NCBI GenBank assembly: GCA_022447855.1
Contig: JAKUTX010000001.1
Location: 124,001-188,000, forward strand
Length of the DNA: 64,000 nucleotides
Source: UBA6927 sp022447855
GTDB lineage: Bacteria; Chloroflexota; Dehalococcoidia; Lucifugimonadales; UBA6927
Direction: 5' to 3'
Position numbers and translations under genes: made by a program. Below the pieces are notes generated by a model. The model was not told where the DNA came from. It ran no database searches and worked only from the letters and a program-made list of their open reading frames with translations. Position 1 is the first letter of the stretch. Each line of letters starts with the position of its first letter. Positions 44,918 to 54,406 of the stretch are shown here, piece by piece.

Positions 44918-45799
44918 TTATTCCTCCGAACGAATCTGATACTTGTTTCGTAATATTACCGCAATTGAGTTCATAGTAATCAAAATTGCGAGTAAAACTA
45001 TTATTCCAGCTGCAGCCAATCCTCTAAAATCTTCCTGAGGCCTTGAAACCCAATTATAAATCTGAATAGGAAGAACAGTAAATCTATCCAACGGACCAGA
45101 AGGAATAAATGTTAAATATACCAATGCGCTAATAGCAATTACAGGCGCTGCCTCACCAATTGCCCTAGACATTGCCAATACTGTACCTGTAAGAATCCCT
45201 GGAATAGCAGAAGGTAACACTACTCCTTTAATCACCTGCCATTTATCCGCTCCCATAGCATATGCCCCCTCTCGGTAAGCACTCGGTACTGCACGAATCT
45301 CTTCCCTGGATGCCAAGATAACAATTGGTAACACCAACAAAGCTAAAGTCATAGACCCAGCAAGAATACTTCTTCCCAGGTGCATCCAATACACAAATAA
45401 TCCCATCCCTAACAAACCATAAACTATAGAAGGAACCCCCGCTAAATTAGCAACATTAATTTCTATGAAACGTGTCAAAAAATTTCTAGGGGCGTATTCT
45501 TCTAAATAAATCGCTGCTCCAACTCCAACAGGAACAGTCAAAACAGAAGTCATACCCATTAACCAAACAGTTCCCATTAATGCTGAGTACAAACCTGCTT
45601 CTTCTGGATGTCTTGAAGGATAATCTGTGATGAAATGCCAACTTAACCAAGGCAATCCAGTTGAAAGAACTTCGATTACCAAAACTGCTAGGCCTAAAAT
45701 ACCTATCAAAACCGAGATTAAACATACCACATATAAAGCTGGCCCTGAAAAGGACCTAATTTGTCTCTTAGGAGAAAATTTCATACGCTCAATACTCAT
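44918..45799 (-). CDS. pstA: Phosphate ABC transporter permease PstA
   Basis: A 293-residue membrane protein with six helices and the inner-membrane permease loop EGAYAMGADKWQVIKGVVLPSA (as landmark, near residues 185-206). The ATG at 45799 overlaps the pstC stop (TGATG) and has GAGAGG 7 nt upstream. It partners PstC. Confidence 0.93.
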   Translation of the reverse strand: MSIERMKFSPKRQIRSFSGPALYVVCLISVLIGILGLAVLVIEVLSTGLPWLSWHFITDYPSRHPEEAGLYSALMGTVWLMGMTSVLTVPVGVGAAIYLEEYAPRNFLTRFIEINVANLAGVPSIVYGLLGMGLFVYWMHLGRSILAGSMTLALLVLPIVILASREEIRAVPSAYREGAYAMGADKWQVIKGVVLPSAIPGILTGTVLAMSRAIGEAAPVIAISALVYLTFIPSGPLDRFTVLPIQIYNWVSRPQEDFRGLAAAGIIVLLAILITMNSIAVILRNKYQIRSEE

Positions 45800-46707
45800 C
45801 AATATGCCTCTCTAAAACGTCTCACAACCCAAAAACCCAAAAGGTTCATAATCAAAGTCATCGCAAAAAGTACTAATCCAACAGCAAAAATCGTATTATA
45901 TTCTAAAGATCCTACCGCGGCTTCACCTAAACTTAATTGCACAATATATGCAGTCATTGTTTGGACACTTTCCAATGGATTCAAAGTCAGCCTTGGAGTT
46001 GCACCCGCCGCAATAGTCACAAGCATTGTCTCACCAATTGCTCTTGATATGGCCAAAATAAAGGCGGAAATGATACCTGACAATGCTGCAGGAACTACGA
46101 CTTTTAAACTAACCTCAAACCGTGTAGCTCCTAATGCATAGGCAGCTTCCCTCAGACTTCTTGGGACTGACAACATTGCATCTTCGCTCAGCGAAGAAAC
46201 CATTGGAATTATCATCAAACCCATTACCAATCCAGCACTCAATGCATTAAACACAAGCAAATCAGGGAAAATTACTTGTAACTGTGGCGTAACAAATGTG
46301 AGAGCAAAGTAGCCATAAACAACAGTAGGAATCCCTGCGAGAATTTCTAAAACCGGTTTAATAATCCTACGAATTTTATCGGGTGCATATTCTGAAAGAA
46401 AAATTGCAGTAAACAATCCGACCGGTAATGCAACAGCTGCTGCAATAACTGTTACTAGAAGAGTGCCCGAAACTAGGGGGAGTACTCCATAAGCTCTTGG
46501 CTTTAGTATAGGAGTCCATCTAGTCCCTGTAAGAAATTCCCATATAGAAATCTCATTAAAAAAACTTAAAGCCTGAAAAATCAATGTAAATAAAATAGCA
46601 ACCGTAGTAAGAATAGATATAATCGCACAAAGGAAAAATATTATGCGAATTACTTGTCCCTCTAATTTAACTCGTTTTTTTTGATTCCTATTAACTAATT
46701 GAGACAT
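45799..46707 (-). CDS. pstC: Phosphate ABC transporter permease PstC
   Basis: A permease of about 302 residues with six helices. It has a cytoplasmic basic N-terminus, TGTRWTPILKP and the EAA-type loop REAAYALGATRFEVSLKVVVPAA. The start is uncertain: ATG at 46707 is used, and TTG at 46722 is possible. SD spacing is poor for both. It is coupled to pstA by a one-base overlap. Confidence 0.92.
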   Translation of the reverse strand: MSQLVNRNQKKRVKLEGQVIRIIFFLCAIISILTTVAILFTLIFQALSFFNEISIWEFLTGTRWTPILKPRAYGVLPLVSGTLLVTVIAAAVALPVGLFTAIFLSEYAPDKIRRIIKPVLEILAGIPTVVYGYFALTFVTPQLQVIFPDLLVFNALSAGLVMGLMIIPMVSSLSEDAMLSVPRSLREAAYALGATRFEVSLKVVVPAALSGIISAFILAISRAIGETMLVTIAAGATPRLTLNPLESVQTMTAYIVQLSLGEAAVGSLEYNTIFAVGLVLFAMTLIMNLLGFWVVRRFREAY

Positions 46708-46783
46708 AATCAGCCATTTCAACCTTGATTAATATTACTTTAATCTAATCAAAAACATTTTTTCTATTTTTTAACCTGAAAAT

Positions 46784-47743
46784 TTACTTGATGATTTTAT
46801 CTTTGTTCTGTTGATAAATATCATCATCCGATGCTACATATCCAACTTCATTTGTAAGCTCAGGTCCATGTTCCATATAAAAATCTACGAAGGCCTTCAC
46901 CTGAGGATTCTCTAACTTCGCCTTGTTTACATAAATAAATAATGGACGAGAAAGTGGAGAATATTCACCGCTAGGAATTGTGGAAAGACTCGGAAGTACA
47001 CATCCACTACCACTATCTATTGCAACAAGCTTTAACTTCTCTTTATTCTCAATGTAGTAAGCATATCCAAAATAACCCATTGCACCTTTGTCACCGGATA
47101 CACCTTGAACTAAAACATTGTCATCTGCGCTAGCAGTGTAATCTGCTCTAGATAATTGTGCCTCACCCATCAACTCTTCCGTGAAATAATCAAACGTTCC
47201 TGAGTCAGTATCAGGACCATACAAGCGTAGCCTCTGATCTGGAAATCCTTTTCTTACTTGACTCCAATTGTCAATTTCTGATCCAGGTTCCCAAATTTGT
47301 TTTAGCTCATCCGTGGTTAAGCAATCCACAAAATCATTATCATTATTAACTATTACTGACAAACCATCTGTGCCAATTCTTAATTCAACGTAATGAATGC
47401 CATTCTCTTCTGCTTCAGCAGCTTCATTCTCTCTTATGGGTCTAGATGCATCAGAAATATCTGTCTCACCGTTTACAAATCTCTTAAAACCACCCCCACT
47501 TCCAGATACTCCTACATTTACCCTCACATTTGGATAAAGCTTATTGAATTCCTCAGCTACAGCTTCTGAAACAGGATATACCGTTGAAGAACCATCAACT
47601 TCTACGCTCCCGGCCAACTTGTCGTCATCTTCAGTATTGGAATCAGAATCTGCACTTGAGCATCCAGGCATAACAAATATCAATATCGCAAAAATATTTA
47701 TCAAAACACCCAAAGTTATACTTCTTGTGTGAAATTTAGTCAC
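46784..47743 (-). CDS. pstS: Phosphate-binding lipoprotein PstS
   Basis: A 319-residue binding protein with signal peptide and lipobox VMPGC (Cys28). A Ser/Asp-rich linker comes next, then the phosphate site segments VDGSSTVYPVSEAVAEEF, GSGGGFKRF, ISDASRP and TDSGTFDYF. The start is GTG at 47743. GGAG lies 6 nt before it, and the longer ATG start at 47776 would fall inside the -10 box. The upstream Pho boxes predict induction by phosphate starvation. Confidence 0.93.
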   Translation of the reverse strand: MTKFHTRSITLGVLINIFAILIFVMPGCSSADSDSNTEDDDKLAGSVEVDGSSTVYPVSEAVAEEFNKLYPNVRVNVGVSGSGGGFKRFVNGETDISDASRPIRENEAAEAEENGIHYVELRIGTDGLSVIVNNDNDFVDCLTTDELKQIWEPGSEIDNWSQVRKGFPDQRLRLYGPDTDSGTFDYFTEELMGEAQLSRADYTASADDNVLVQGVSGDKGAMGYFGYAYYIENKEKLKLVAIDSGSGCVLPSLSTIPSGEYSPLSRPLFIYVNKAKLENPQVKAFVDFYMEHGPELTNEVGYVASDDDIYQQNKDKIIK

Positions 47744-47774
47744 TATAGTCTCCACATTATGATGATTTGGAAAC

Positions 47775-47819
47775 ATAATAAGGCAATCAAATTAACAGAA
47801 GATTAACAATAAATTAATA
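47775..47819 (-). promoter_or_regulatory. Pho-regulated promoter of pstS
   Basis: The -10 box on the minus strand is TATTAT (47780-47775). Upstream there is no -35. Instead three tandem hexamers with an 11-bp period appear on the plus strand: TTAACA at 47792, TTAACA at 47803 and TTAATA at 47814. This is the layout of PhoP/PhoB boxes in Gram-positive bacteria. Confidence 0.7.
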
Positions 47820-47858
47820 TTAAAATATTCTCTAATAATTAAGTTCATGGAAGAATAA

Positions 47859-49250
47859 TTACTCCGTTGGTAAAACAATAGTAAATGAACTTCCTTCACC
47901 TTGTACGCTTGAAACATTCACTTCCCCATCATGGGCATTAATTATATGTTTCACTATCGCTAATCCTAGACCCGTTCCAAAATCGCTTCTTGATTTATCC
48001 ACCTTATAAAATCTCTCAAAAACATGTGGCAAATGTTCATCAGCGATACCAATACCATTGTCAACTACGGAAATTTGAACATTATCCGACTCATTTAACG
48101 CTTTGATTTCTACAAAACCATCCGATTGAGTAAACCTACACGCATTTTCTATTAAGTTTACAAACACTTGGAAAATCTTTTCTCCATTAGCATTAACTAG
48201 AATTTCTTCACTAATATCTGATGATAATTTAGGAAGGCTTGAGTCACTCTTGTTTTTCACAAAAGAAATTGCATCCTGTACTATTGGAGACAAATGCAAA
48301 GGTGTTTTAACCATGAATTGTTGGTCTCCCTCTATCCTTGCCAAATCAAGCAATTCATCTACCATATGTGTCATCCTAGAAATATCCTGATCAATCCGTG
48401 TTAAAAAATCATTTGCAATATCGGATTCATTAATTGCTCCTTCTCTTAAGGTTTCAACCATTACTTGTATTGAAGTAATAGGACTCCTTAACTCATGTGA
48501 TACATTGCTGACAAATTCTCTTCTACTAGTCTCGGTTTGTCTTATATGAGTCAAATCCTGAACAGTCAACAAAACACCATCAGGAGATGAATGACCTATA
48601 GGAGTGGCAATCAAACTCAATAACCTTCTCTGGTCAGGAATTTCAATTTCACTTTGTAAAATAGTGCGTGTTATTTTGCTTCTAGTAGCTAGCTGAATAA
48701 TTTCATAATCTCTTACCAATTCGGCCAAACGCATTTTCTCGAAATCATCAGCTGACAAATTCAGGATCATTTTCGCTGCTTGATTTACCAGTGTAACCTC
48801 ATCATTTTCATTAATCACAATTACACCATCTGCCATTGTATCCAAAATCACAGACAATGTATTACGTTCGCTAGACAACTCTTCAAATACACTTGAAAAA
48901 GTCTCTGCCATTCGGTTAAAAGATTCTGCCAAATCTTTAATCTCTAAGTTTTTCGGGATCGGAACACGTTGATCAAATTCCCGAGATGAGATTCGATCAA
49001 TAGAATTAGTAAGAATTTTAATTGATTTGGACATTAATTTGGAAAAAATAATATTGATGAAAAAATAAATCACTGTCGCAAATATTATTAAAACACAAAC
49101 TCTAACTGATGCTTCTGTTAAAAAATTATAGAAGGAATTTATCAACAAAAAGGTCAAAACAACTATCAACAAAATACCACTAAGGGTCAATAAGAAAAGT
49201 CCATTAAACTTGAACATTTCACGAATTTGTATTTTTGTTTGCCAACTCAA
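47859..49250 (-). CDS. phoR: Phosphate-regulon sensor histidine kinase PhoR
   Basis: A 463-residue membrane kinase. Two transmembrane helices come in residues 15-67 with a very short extracytoplasmic loop. HAMP (to about residue 120) and a PAS domain (TLSVILDTMADGVIVINEND) follow. The phospho-acceptor His is in VSNVSHELRSPIT, and the ATP-binding boxes are NLIENACRFT, DNGIGI, FERFYKVDKSRS and GTGLGLAIVKHI. It starts with TTG at 49250 (SD weak), 12 nt after phoB. The short loop suggests sensing through PstSCAB-PhoU rather than direct phosphate binding. Confidence 0.93.
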   Translation of the reverse strand: MSWQTKIQIREMFKFNGLFLLTLSGILLIVVLTFLLINSFYNFLTEASVRVCVLIIFATVIYFFINIIFSKLMSKSIKILTNSIDRISSREFDQRVPIPKNLEIKDLAESFNRMAETFSSVFEELSSERNTLSVILDTMADGVIVINENDEVTLVNQAAKMILNLSADDFEKMRLAELVRDYEIIQLATRSKITRTILQSEIEIPDQRRLLSLIATPIGHSSPDGVLLTVQDLTHIRQTETSRREFVSNVSHELRSPITSIQVMVETLREGAINESDIANDFLTRIDQDISRMTHMVDELLDLARIEGDQQFMVKTPLHLSPIVQDAISFVKNKSDSSLPKLSSDISEEILVNANGEKIFQVFVNLIENACRFTQSDGFVEIKALNESDNVQISVVDNGIGIADEHLPHVFERFYKVDKSRSDFGTGLGLAIVKHIINAHDGEVNVSSVQGEGSSFTIVLPTE

Positions 49251-49262
49251 TTTCTAACTCAT

Positions 49263-49961
49263 CTAATTACCATTCACAAATCTATAACCTACTCCACGTA
49301 TCGTTTTAAGCATCCTTGGATTTGAGGGGTCAGATTCAATCTTTTGCCTTACCCATCTTACATGGACATCAACTGTTCTTATGTCTCCATAATAATTTTC
49401 ATCCCACAAATGTTCTAACAATTGCGCCCTCGTAAATGCTCGGCCAGGATTAGAAGCTAAAAAATATAACAATTCAAATTCTTTAGGTTTGAAAATAATT
49501 TCAGTACCATTTAACTCCACAGAATGAGAAATTGAATCAATCTTCAAACCACCTATATTTATTATCTCTTCGACACCAACCTTCGCAGGTGTTTGAGGAC
49601 TTGAATACCTCCTAAGAACATTCTTTATCCTTACAAGGAGTTCTCGCATGCTAAATGGTTTTGTAATATAGTCATCCGCCCCAATTTCTAACCCTATAAC
49701 CCTATCTATCTCCTCTGTTTTAGCTGTAAGCATGAAAATTGGTATATTTGTTTCTTTCCTCAAAATCCTACATACTTCAAAACCATCAAGTTTTGGAATC
49801 ATTACATCTAAAATAATCAAATCTGGAGATTTTTGCCGCGCTAAATTAATTGCTGTATCTCCATCGGATGCGGACAAAAACTCATAACCCTCCTTGGAAA
49901 TATTATATTTAAGAGCCTCTAAAATATTCTCTTCGTCTTCTACTACTAAGATCTTTTTCAT
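49263..49961 (-). CDS. phoB: Phosphate-regulon response regulator PhoB/PhoP
   Basis: A 232-residue OmpR-family regulator. The receiver domain has Asp pairs near residues 9-10, the phospho-acceptor in ILDVMIPKLDG, and the switch Thr and Lys (LTAK, ITKPFS). The winged helix shows FELLYFLASNPGRAFTR and the recognition segment VDVHVRWVRQKIE. AAAAGGGT abuts the ATG. A weak promoter (TTGTCA near 50010-50005) may precede it. It probably binds the TTAACA boxes before pstS. Confidence 0.93.
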   Translation of the reverse strand: MKKILVVEDEENILEALKYNISKEGYEFLSASDGDTAINLARQKSPDLIILDVMIPKLDGFEVCRILRKETNIPIFMLTAKTEEIDRVIGLEIGADDYITKPFSMRELLVRIKNVLRRYSSPQTPAKVGVEEIINIGGLKIDSISHSVELNGTEIIFKPKEFELLYFLASNPGRAFTRAQLLEHLWDENYYGDIRTVDVHVRWVRQKIESDPSNPRMLKTIRGVGYRFVNGN

Positions 49962-50074
49962 ACCCTTTTATTCCTAATAGATGATTTAAAATTTGTGTGT
50001 ATACTGACAAAAATTTTAGTTTTTATTTCCATTAAAAATCAACCGCCTGTTAAAATTCATAAACTCAACTTGTA

Positions 50075-51304
50075 TTATTGGTACCTAAGGGCATCTATTG
50101 GGTGTAATTTCGAAGCACGATATGCTGGGAAAATTCCGAAAAATAATCCAATTGACCCAGACACTCCAATGGCAATCAATGCTATAGGCAGATCAAAAGC
50201 AGTTCTCAATTCCTGATCGCCTATCGGTATACCATCCAGTAACATAGAGCAAAAATATCCAATCAATATACCTAATAACCCTCCAGCAATAGTTAAAAAT
50301 ACTGCTTCCATAACAAATTGCAAAAGGATATCCATTCGTTTGGCTCCCAAAGCTTTTCGAATACCTATTTCACGTGTTCGTTCAGTGACAGAAACTAACA
50401 TTATATTCATGATTCCTATTCCTCCAACCAACAAAGAAATGGCTGCAATACTTACGAGAAAAAAAACTATCGCCCCAATCGCTACTTGTAGCATCGCTAA
50501 AATTTCCTTTTGACTTGTTACAATGAAATCGTCATCACCCGTTATTCGATGCCTCAATCTTAAAATTTTCGCGGTTTCTGCCATTGCTGAATCTACTTCT
50601 TCAGGAGAATTCGCTTTAACACTTATAAAATCAATTGCTATGTCTCCATGCGACGTAACATTTTTCGCTAAATAAGAATGTAATGAAGTAATAGGTACAA
50701 AAGTCATATCATTAGCATCTGACCCAAAACCCGAACTATCCTTACTTTCTAAAACCCCAATAACTGTAAATCTTGATTTTCCAATCCGAACTCTCTTACC
50801 TATTGGATCATTCTCATCAAAAAGGGTCTCAGATACACGGGACCCTAAAACTGCAACTTTATTAATATCCGATGTATGAATATCTGTTATAAACATACCC
50901 TTCGAAACAGACAAATTCCTAACTTCTGAATAAACTCCAGTTACTCCAACAATATCTGATTCAAAAAATTTATCAGAATAAGCTACCTTTCTAAAAGTGT
51001 GCTTTTCTGGCGCAACTGTCATCACCGAAGGTGCATTTAAACTATCAATGAGTGCATAAGAATCGGACAAAGTGAAATTTGGAACAAAATTTTTATCATC
51101 AGGCGGTGATGACCATACCAAAACCAAATTCGTCCCCAAATCTTCAAGACCCGAAATTATTAGATTTTGAACTCCTCTACCAATCGACATCAATATTATT
51201 ACGGCACTGATACCAATCACAATTCCCAACAATGCTAATCCAGCCCTAAGTTTATTCGACCCCAATGATGATAATGAGATAAGAAAAATATTGAAAACTT
51301 TCAT
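50075..51304 (-). CDS. MacB-type ABC transporter permease
   Basis: A 409-residue permease with the MacB/FtsX layout. TM1 (residues about 20-42) is followed by a large extracytoplasmic MacB-PCD domain of some 230 residues, then three TMs at the C-terminus with the signature SVTERTREIGIRKALGA. It acts by mechanotransmission, moving substrates outside the membrane. It lies directly after the ATPase (1-nt gap). Confidence 0.92.
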   Translation of the reverse strand: MKVFNIFLISLSSLGSNKLRAGLALLGIVIGISAVIILMSIGRGVQNLIISGLEDLGTNLVLVWSSPPDDKNFVPNFTLSDSYALIDSLNAPSVMTVAPEKHTFRKVAYSDKFFESDIVGVTGVYSEVRNLSVSKGMFITDIHTSDINKVAVLGSRVSETLFDENDPIGKRVRIGKSRFTVIGVLESKDSSGFGSDANDMTFVPITSLHSYLAKNVTSHGDIAIDFISVKANSPEEVDSAMAETAKILRLRHRITGDDDFIVTSQKEILAMLQVAIGAIVFFLVSIAAISLLVGGIGIMNIMLVSVTERTREIGIRKALGAKRMDILLQFVMEAVFLTIAGGLLGILIGYFCSMLLDGIPIGDQELRTAFDLPIALIAIGVSGSIGLFFGIFPAYRASKLHPIDALRYQ

Positions 51305-51305
51305 C

Positions 51306-52025
51306 TTAGGACACCGTTCTAATCATGTAATCTTTTACTATGCTACCATCCACCATGTTTAAAATACGTTGTGCACTCATTGCAATTTCATTCTCATGAG
51401 TAACCAATACTACTGTTAAATCATCTTGCTGATTTAACTCATTAATTAATGACATAATCTCACCCGTTGATTGTGTATCCAAATTACCCGTAGGTTCATC
51501 AGCTAACAAAATAGATGGATTGGTAACCAATGCCCTGGCAATCCCAACACGTTGTTGTTGCCCTCCTGAAAGTTCTGCTGGAAGATGATTCGAACGGTCT
51601 GACAATCCTACTTTGTCCAAAGCTTCTAAAGCTTTAAATTTTCTAGAAATTGCTCCACCATATATCAATGGAAGCTCAACATTTTCTTGAGCAGTAAGTT
51701 TAGGCAACAAATTATAAGTTTGAAAAACAAATCCAATCAAGCGATTTCTAGTATGCGCAAGGCCCGAATCTTTCATGGATCCTACTTCAACACCATTCAA
51801 AATATATTTCCCATCAGTCGGAACATCCAAACACCCAATAATATTCATTAGTGTAGATTTCCCTGAACCAGATGGCCCAGTAACTGCAATGAATTCCCCT
51901 TGTTTTACAGTAAGATCAACTCCCGCCAATGCTTTCACTTCCTGTGAACCCATTTGGTAGACTTTGGTAACTGACGAAAGCTCTATGACATTTGGTTTAT
52001 TTGAATTTAATGAATCCACCGTCAT
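51306..52025 (-). CDS. MacB/LolD-type ABC transporter ATPase
   Basis: A 239-residue ATPase. It has Walker A GPSGSGKST, then LMNIIGCLDVPT typical of MacB/LolD, FVFQTYNLLP at the Q-loop, LSGGQQQRVGIARAL and LADEPTGNLD. It pairs with the adjacent permease and fusion protein. Start ATG at 52025, 12 nt after the fusion protein gene. Confidence 0.93.
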   Translation of the reverse strand: MTVDSLNSNKPNVIELSSVTKVYQMGSQEVKALAGVDLTVKQGEFIAVTGPSGSGKSTLMNIIGCLDVPTDGKYILNGVEVGSMKDSGLAHTRNRLIGFVFQTYNLLPKLTAQENVELPLIYGGAISRKFKALEALDKVGLSDRSNHLPAELSGGQQQRVGIARALVTNPSILLADEPTGNLDTQSTGEIMSLINELNQQDDLTVVLVTHENEIAMSAQRILNMVDGSIVKDYMIRTVS

Positions 52026-52037
52026 ACCTTAATCACT

Positions 52038-54356
52038 TCAATTATCCCTACGACCTCCTGGTCCTCTCCTCCGATTAGAATTATCCTCTTCATCATCCCC
52101 AAAATCTAATTCGAATTTTTCGGTACTACCCTTTGAGCTTTTAATCACTATAGACTCGTTTTCATCTAATCCTTCCAATACAGCTACCCAAAAGTTATCA
52201 TTAATGCCTAATTTTACTGGTCTTTGAACTACTACATCATCTTGTTTAACATTTACAAATTTTCCTTGCTCATTTTCCTTAACTGCACTCATAGGTATAA
52301 CAATTTGACCTACAGATTTCTCAATCAAAAGTTCGGAAACCCCAGAAAGTCCTTCTGAAAGAACAATTCCATCAAAATTATCCAAACTAACTACTACTGG
52401 ATATGTAACTACTCCTTGTTCAACAACTGATTTCATAGAAACATTTTTCACTTGCCCCTTAATCAAACTTCCTTTTATGGAATCAAGAACTAGTTCAACT
52501 TTCATTCCATTTTCAACAAGATTTACTTCTGCCTCTCCAACAGATCCTTCAAAATTCAGCATATTTAATTCAGCTACTTCAACAACACCTAATCCCTGAG
52601 AAACTCTTTCTCCTTGATTAACGAAATATTGTAATATCACTCCGTCAAAAGGAGATCTAATAACCGCTTCTTCAATTTTCTGTTGAATATCTGCAATAGA
52701 TATTTCAAGACGTTGAATGTCTTTTTCTAAGAACGTTTGTTGGAAATCATCAGGGTGCTTCGCAAGCTCCAATTTAGCTAATGAATTAGAAAATTCCGCA
52801 TCCGCAAAATCAAGTTTTGACTTGAGTAAAGAAATTTCTATGTCTGACGGATCAACAAAAAGATTCTCAAAATTCCGATGTGCCATCTCTAAAGCAGTTT
52901 CTTTTAAAACAACATCCGCTTCCTGTATCGCCAATTCTAGTTCAATAGAATCATTCCAGGTTTCAATATTCTTTTCTGCAAACTCATGTTCCGATATTGC
53001 AATGTTAAATTGTTCTTTAGCATCTTGAATTCTTAACTTCTCTGAATCCAAATAATCAGCAATAACCTCCTCTTTGAGGTCAATTTTCTCTAAAGCAGTC
53101 CTTACAATTTCTGCATTGTTTTCAAAACTAGAGTGTGCTTCTAGCTCAGTTTGTTGAAACTTAAGCCTTGCATCTTCCAGTTCATCCCAAGTGGATTGGA
53201 TTTCATAATCCACACAAATTATATTCGGCAAAGGTTCTGATGCTGAACCTAAAGTAGCAGAGGACGACTCATCACACGCTCCTACTACTGTTACTGGATA
53301 CATAGCCAGCCATGTAAGAACAACATTGTCGTCCCAAGGAGTGATTGAATCAACTATAGGATCATTCAAAAAAGCTTCCACATCATTTTTTCTAATCTTC
53401 TTATCAAAGAGTAATTTTAGATCAACTTCCCAAAATTGATATATTTCACCAGGAGACATTTTTAAATACTTCTGTTCATCTACGCCAAACCATTTTTCTA
53501 AAATAGCTATATAAGCAATCTCTTTGGATTCCAAATCTTTTGCTGAACCTTCAATAGATTCATTCTTGGTTAAAGAATTCAAGTTTTGATTCTTTTCGGC
53601 TATTTCTAAAGAGTTCTTTAGAGTGGTCAACTCACTCATCAATTCAAGATATTGTGGAGATCCTAACGGGTCATTCAAATCATTAACTGTAGTTTCAAAG
53701 TCATCCTTTTTTTGACGCGCAGCAATCTTAACTTGAATCAATTCTGTCAATCTACTTGGATATGGAGACAACAAATCATCTAATAAATGATTTGAATTAA
53801 TTAACTCTTTTTCAGCAACATGAATTTGACTCAAAGCATTAGCTCTTTCATCAGCATCATTCATCCCAGAGAATAAATCATCTCGTGCCGCAATCAACTG
53901 ATTTTCCTTTTCAAAAACTTCAGAATATGCAGTAGCTAATCGTTCACCTTGATCAGTAAGTAAGAATTCATTTAACAATTGATTTGCTAATTCTAATTCA
54001 ATCTCCAACTGAGAAATCTGACTTTCCAATCTAATAAAATCTAAATCAGTGAGACGTGCCAAAATATCGCCTTCTTGCACTATAGATGGATAGGGGAAAT
54101 CAAAAAGTATTTGGTCGATTTCTCCATCAATTGGACTTTTCAAAGTCTTCACATTAGCAAAGGTCAAGTTTCCACTTACTGAGACATTTTTAGAAAGATC
54201 CTGCCTCGAGACGACATACACTTGCTCATCTACATCAAGCAAGGCTGGATTCTTATCTTCTTTAAATACAAAAAAGTACACTAAAAACAATAGCAGAACG
54301 AAAAAGAGAGTCGAACCAAATAGAATTATTAGTCTTTTAGAAAAAAAATTTAACAT
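52038..54356 (-). CDS. Very long HlyD/MacA-type membrane fusion protein
   Basis: About 772 residues, roughly twice the usual MacA length. An N-terminal TM (residues about 8-30) is followed by a first half-lipoyl segment (LKSPIDGEIDQILFD). A very long Glu/Lys/Leu-rich helical region (about 90-580) comes next. It is interrupted near residues 300-390 by a non-helical insert with two cysteines (GACDESS, NIICVDYE). Then come the second lipoyl half (AVIRSPFDGVILQYFVNQGERV), beta-barrel and membrane-proximal domains. The tail is acidic then Arg/Gly-rich (NRRRGPGGRRDN). The start is ATG 54356 or TTG 54362. It leads the MacB-like operon. Confidence 0.88.
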   Translation of the reverse strand: MLNFFSKRLIILFGSTLFFVLLLFLVYFFVFKEDKNPALLDVDEQVYVVSRQDLSKNVSVSGNLTFANVKTLKSPIDGEIDQILFDFPYPSIVQEGDILARLTDLDFIRLESQISQLEIELELANQLLNEFLLTDQGERLATAYSEVFEKENQLIAARDDLFSGMNDADERANALSQIHVAEKELINSNHLLDDLLSPYPSRLTELIQVKIAARQKKDDFETTVNDLNDPLGSPQYLELMSELTTLKNSLEIAEKNQNLNSLTKNESIEGSAKDLESKEIAYIAILEKWFGVDEQKYLKMSPGEIYQFWEVDLKLLFDKKIRKNDVEAFLNDPIVDSITPWDDNVVLTWLAMYPVTVVGACDESSSATLGSASEPLPNIICVDYEIQSTWDELEDARLKFQQTELEAHSSFENNAEIVRTALEKIDLKEEVIADYLDSEKLRIQDAKEQFNIAISEHEFAEKNIETWNDSIELELAIQEADVVLKETALEMAHRNFENLFVDPSDIEISLLKSKLDFADAEFSNSLAKLELAKHPDDFQQTFLEKDIQRLEISIADIQQKIEEAVIRSPFDGVILQYFVNQGERVSQGLGVVEVAELNMLNFEGSVGEAEVNLVENGMKVELVLDSIKGSLIKGQVKNVSMKSVVEQGVVTYPVVVSLDNFDGIVLSEGLSGVSELLIEKSVGQIVIPMSAVKENEQGKFVNVKQDDVVVQRPVKLGINDNFWVAVLEGLDENESIVIKSSKGSTEKFELDFGDDEEDNSNRRRGPGGRRDN

Positions 54357-54406
54357 TATCAACGAAACCTAACAAATCCATTAAACTTCTTTGTGTTAAA
54401 TCTCAA

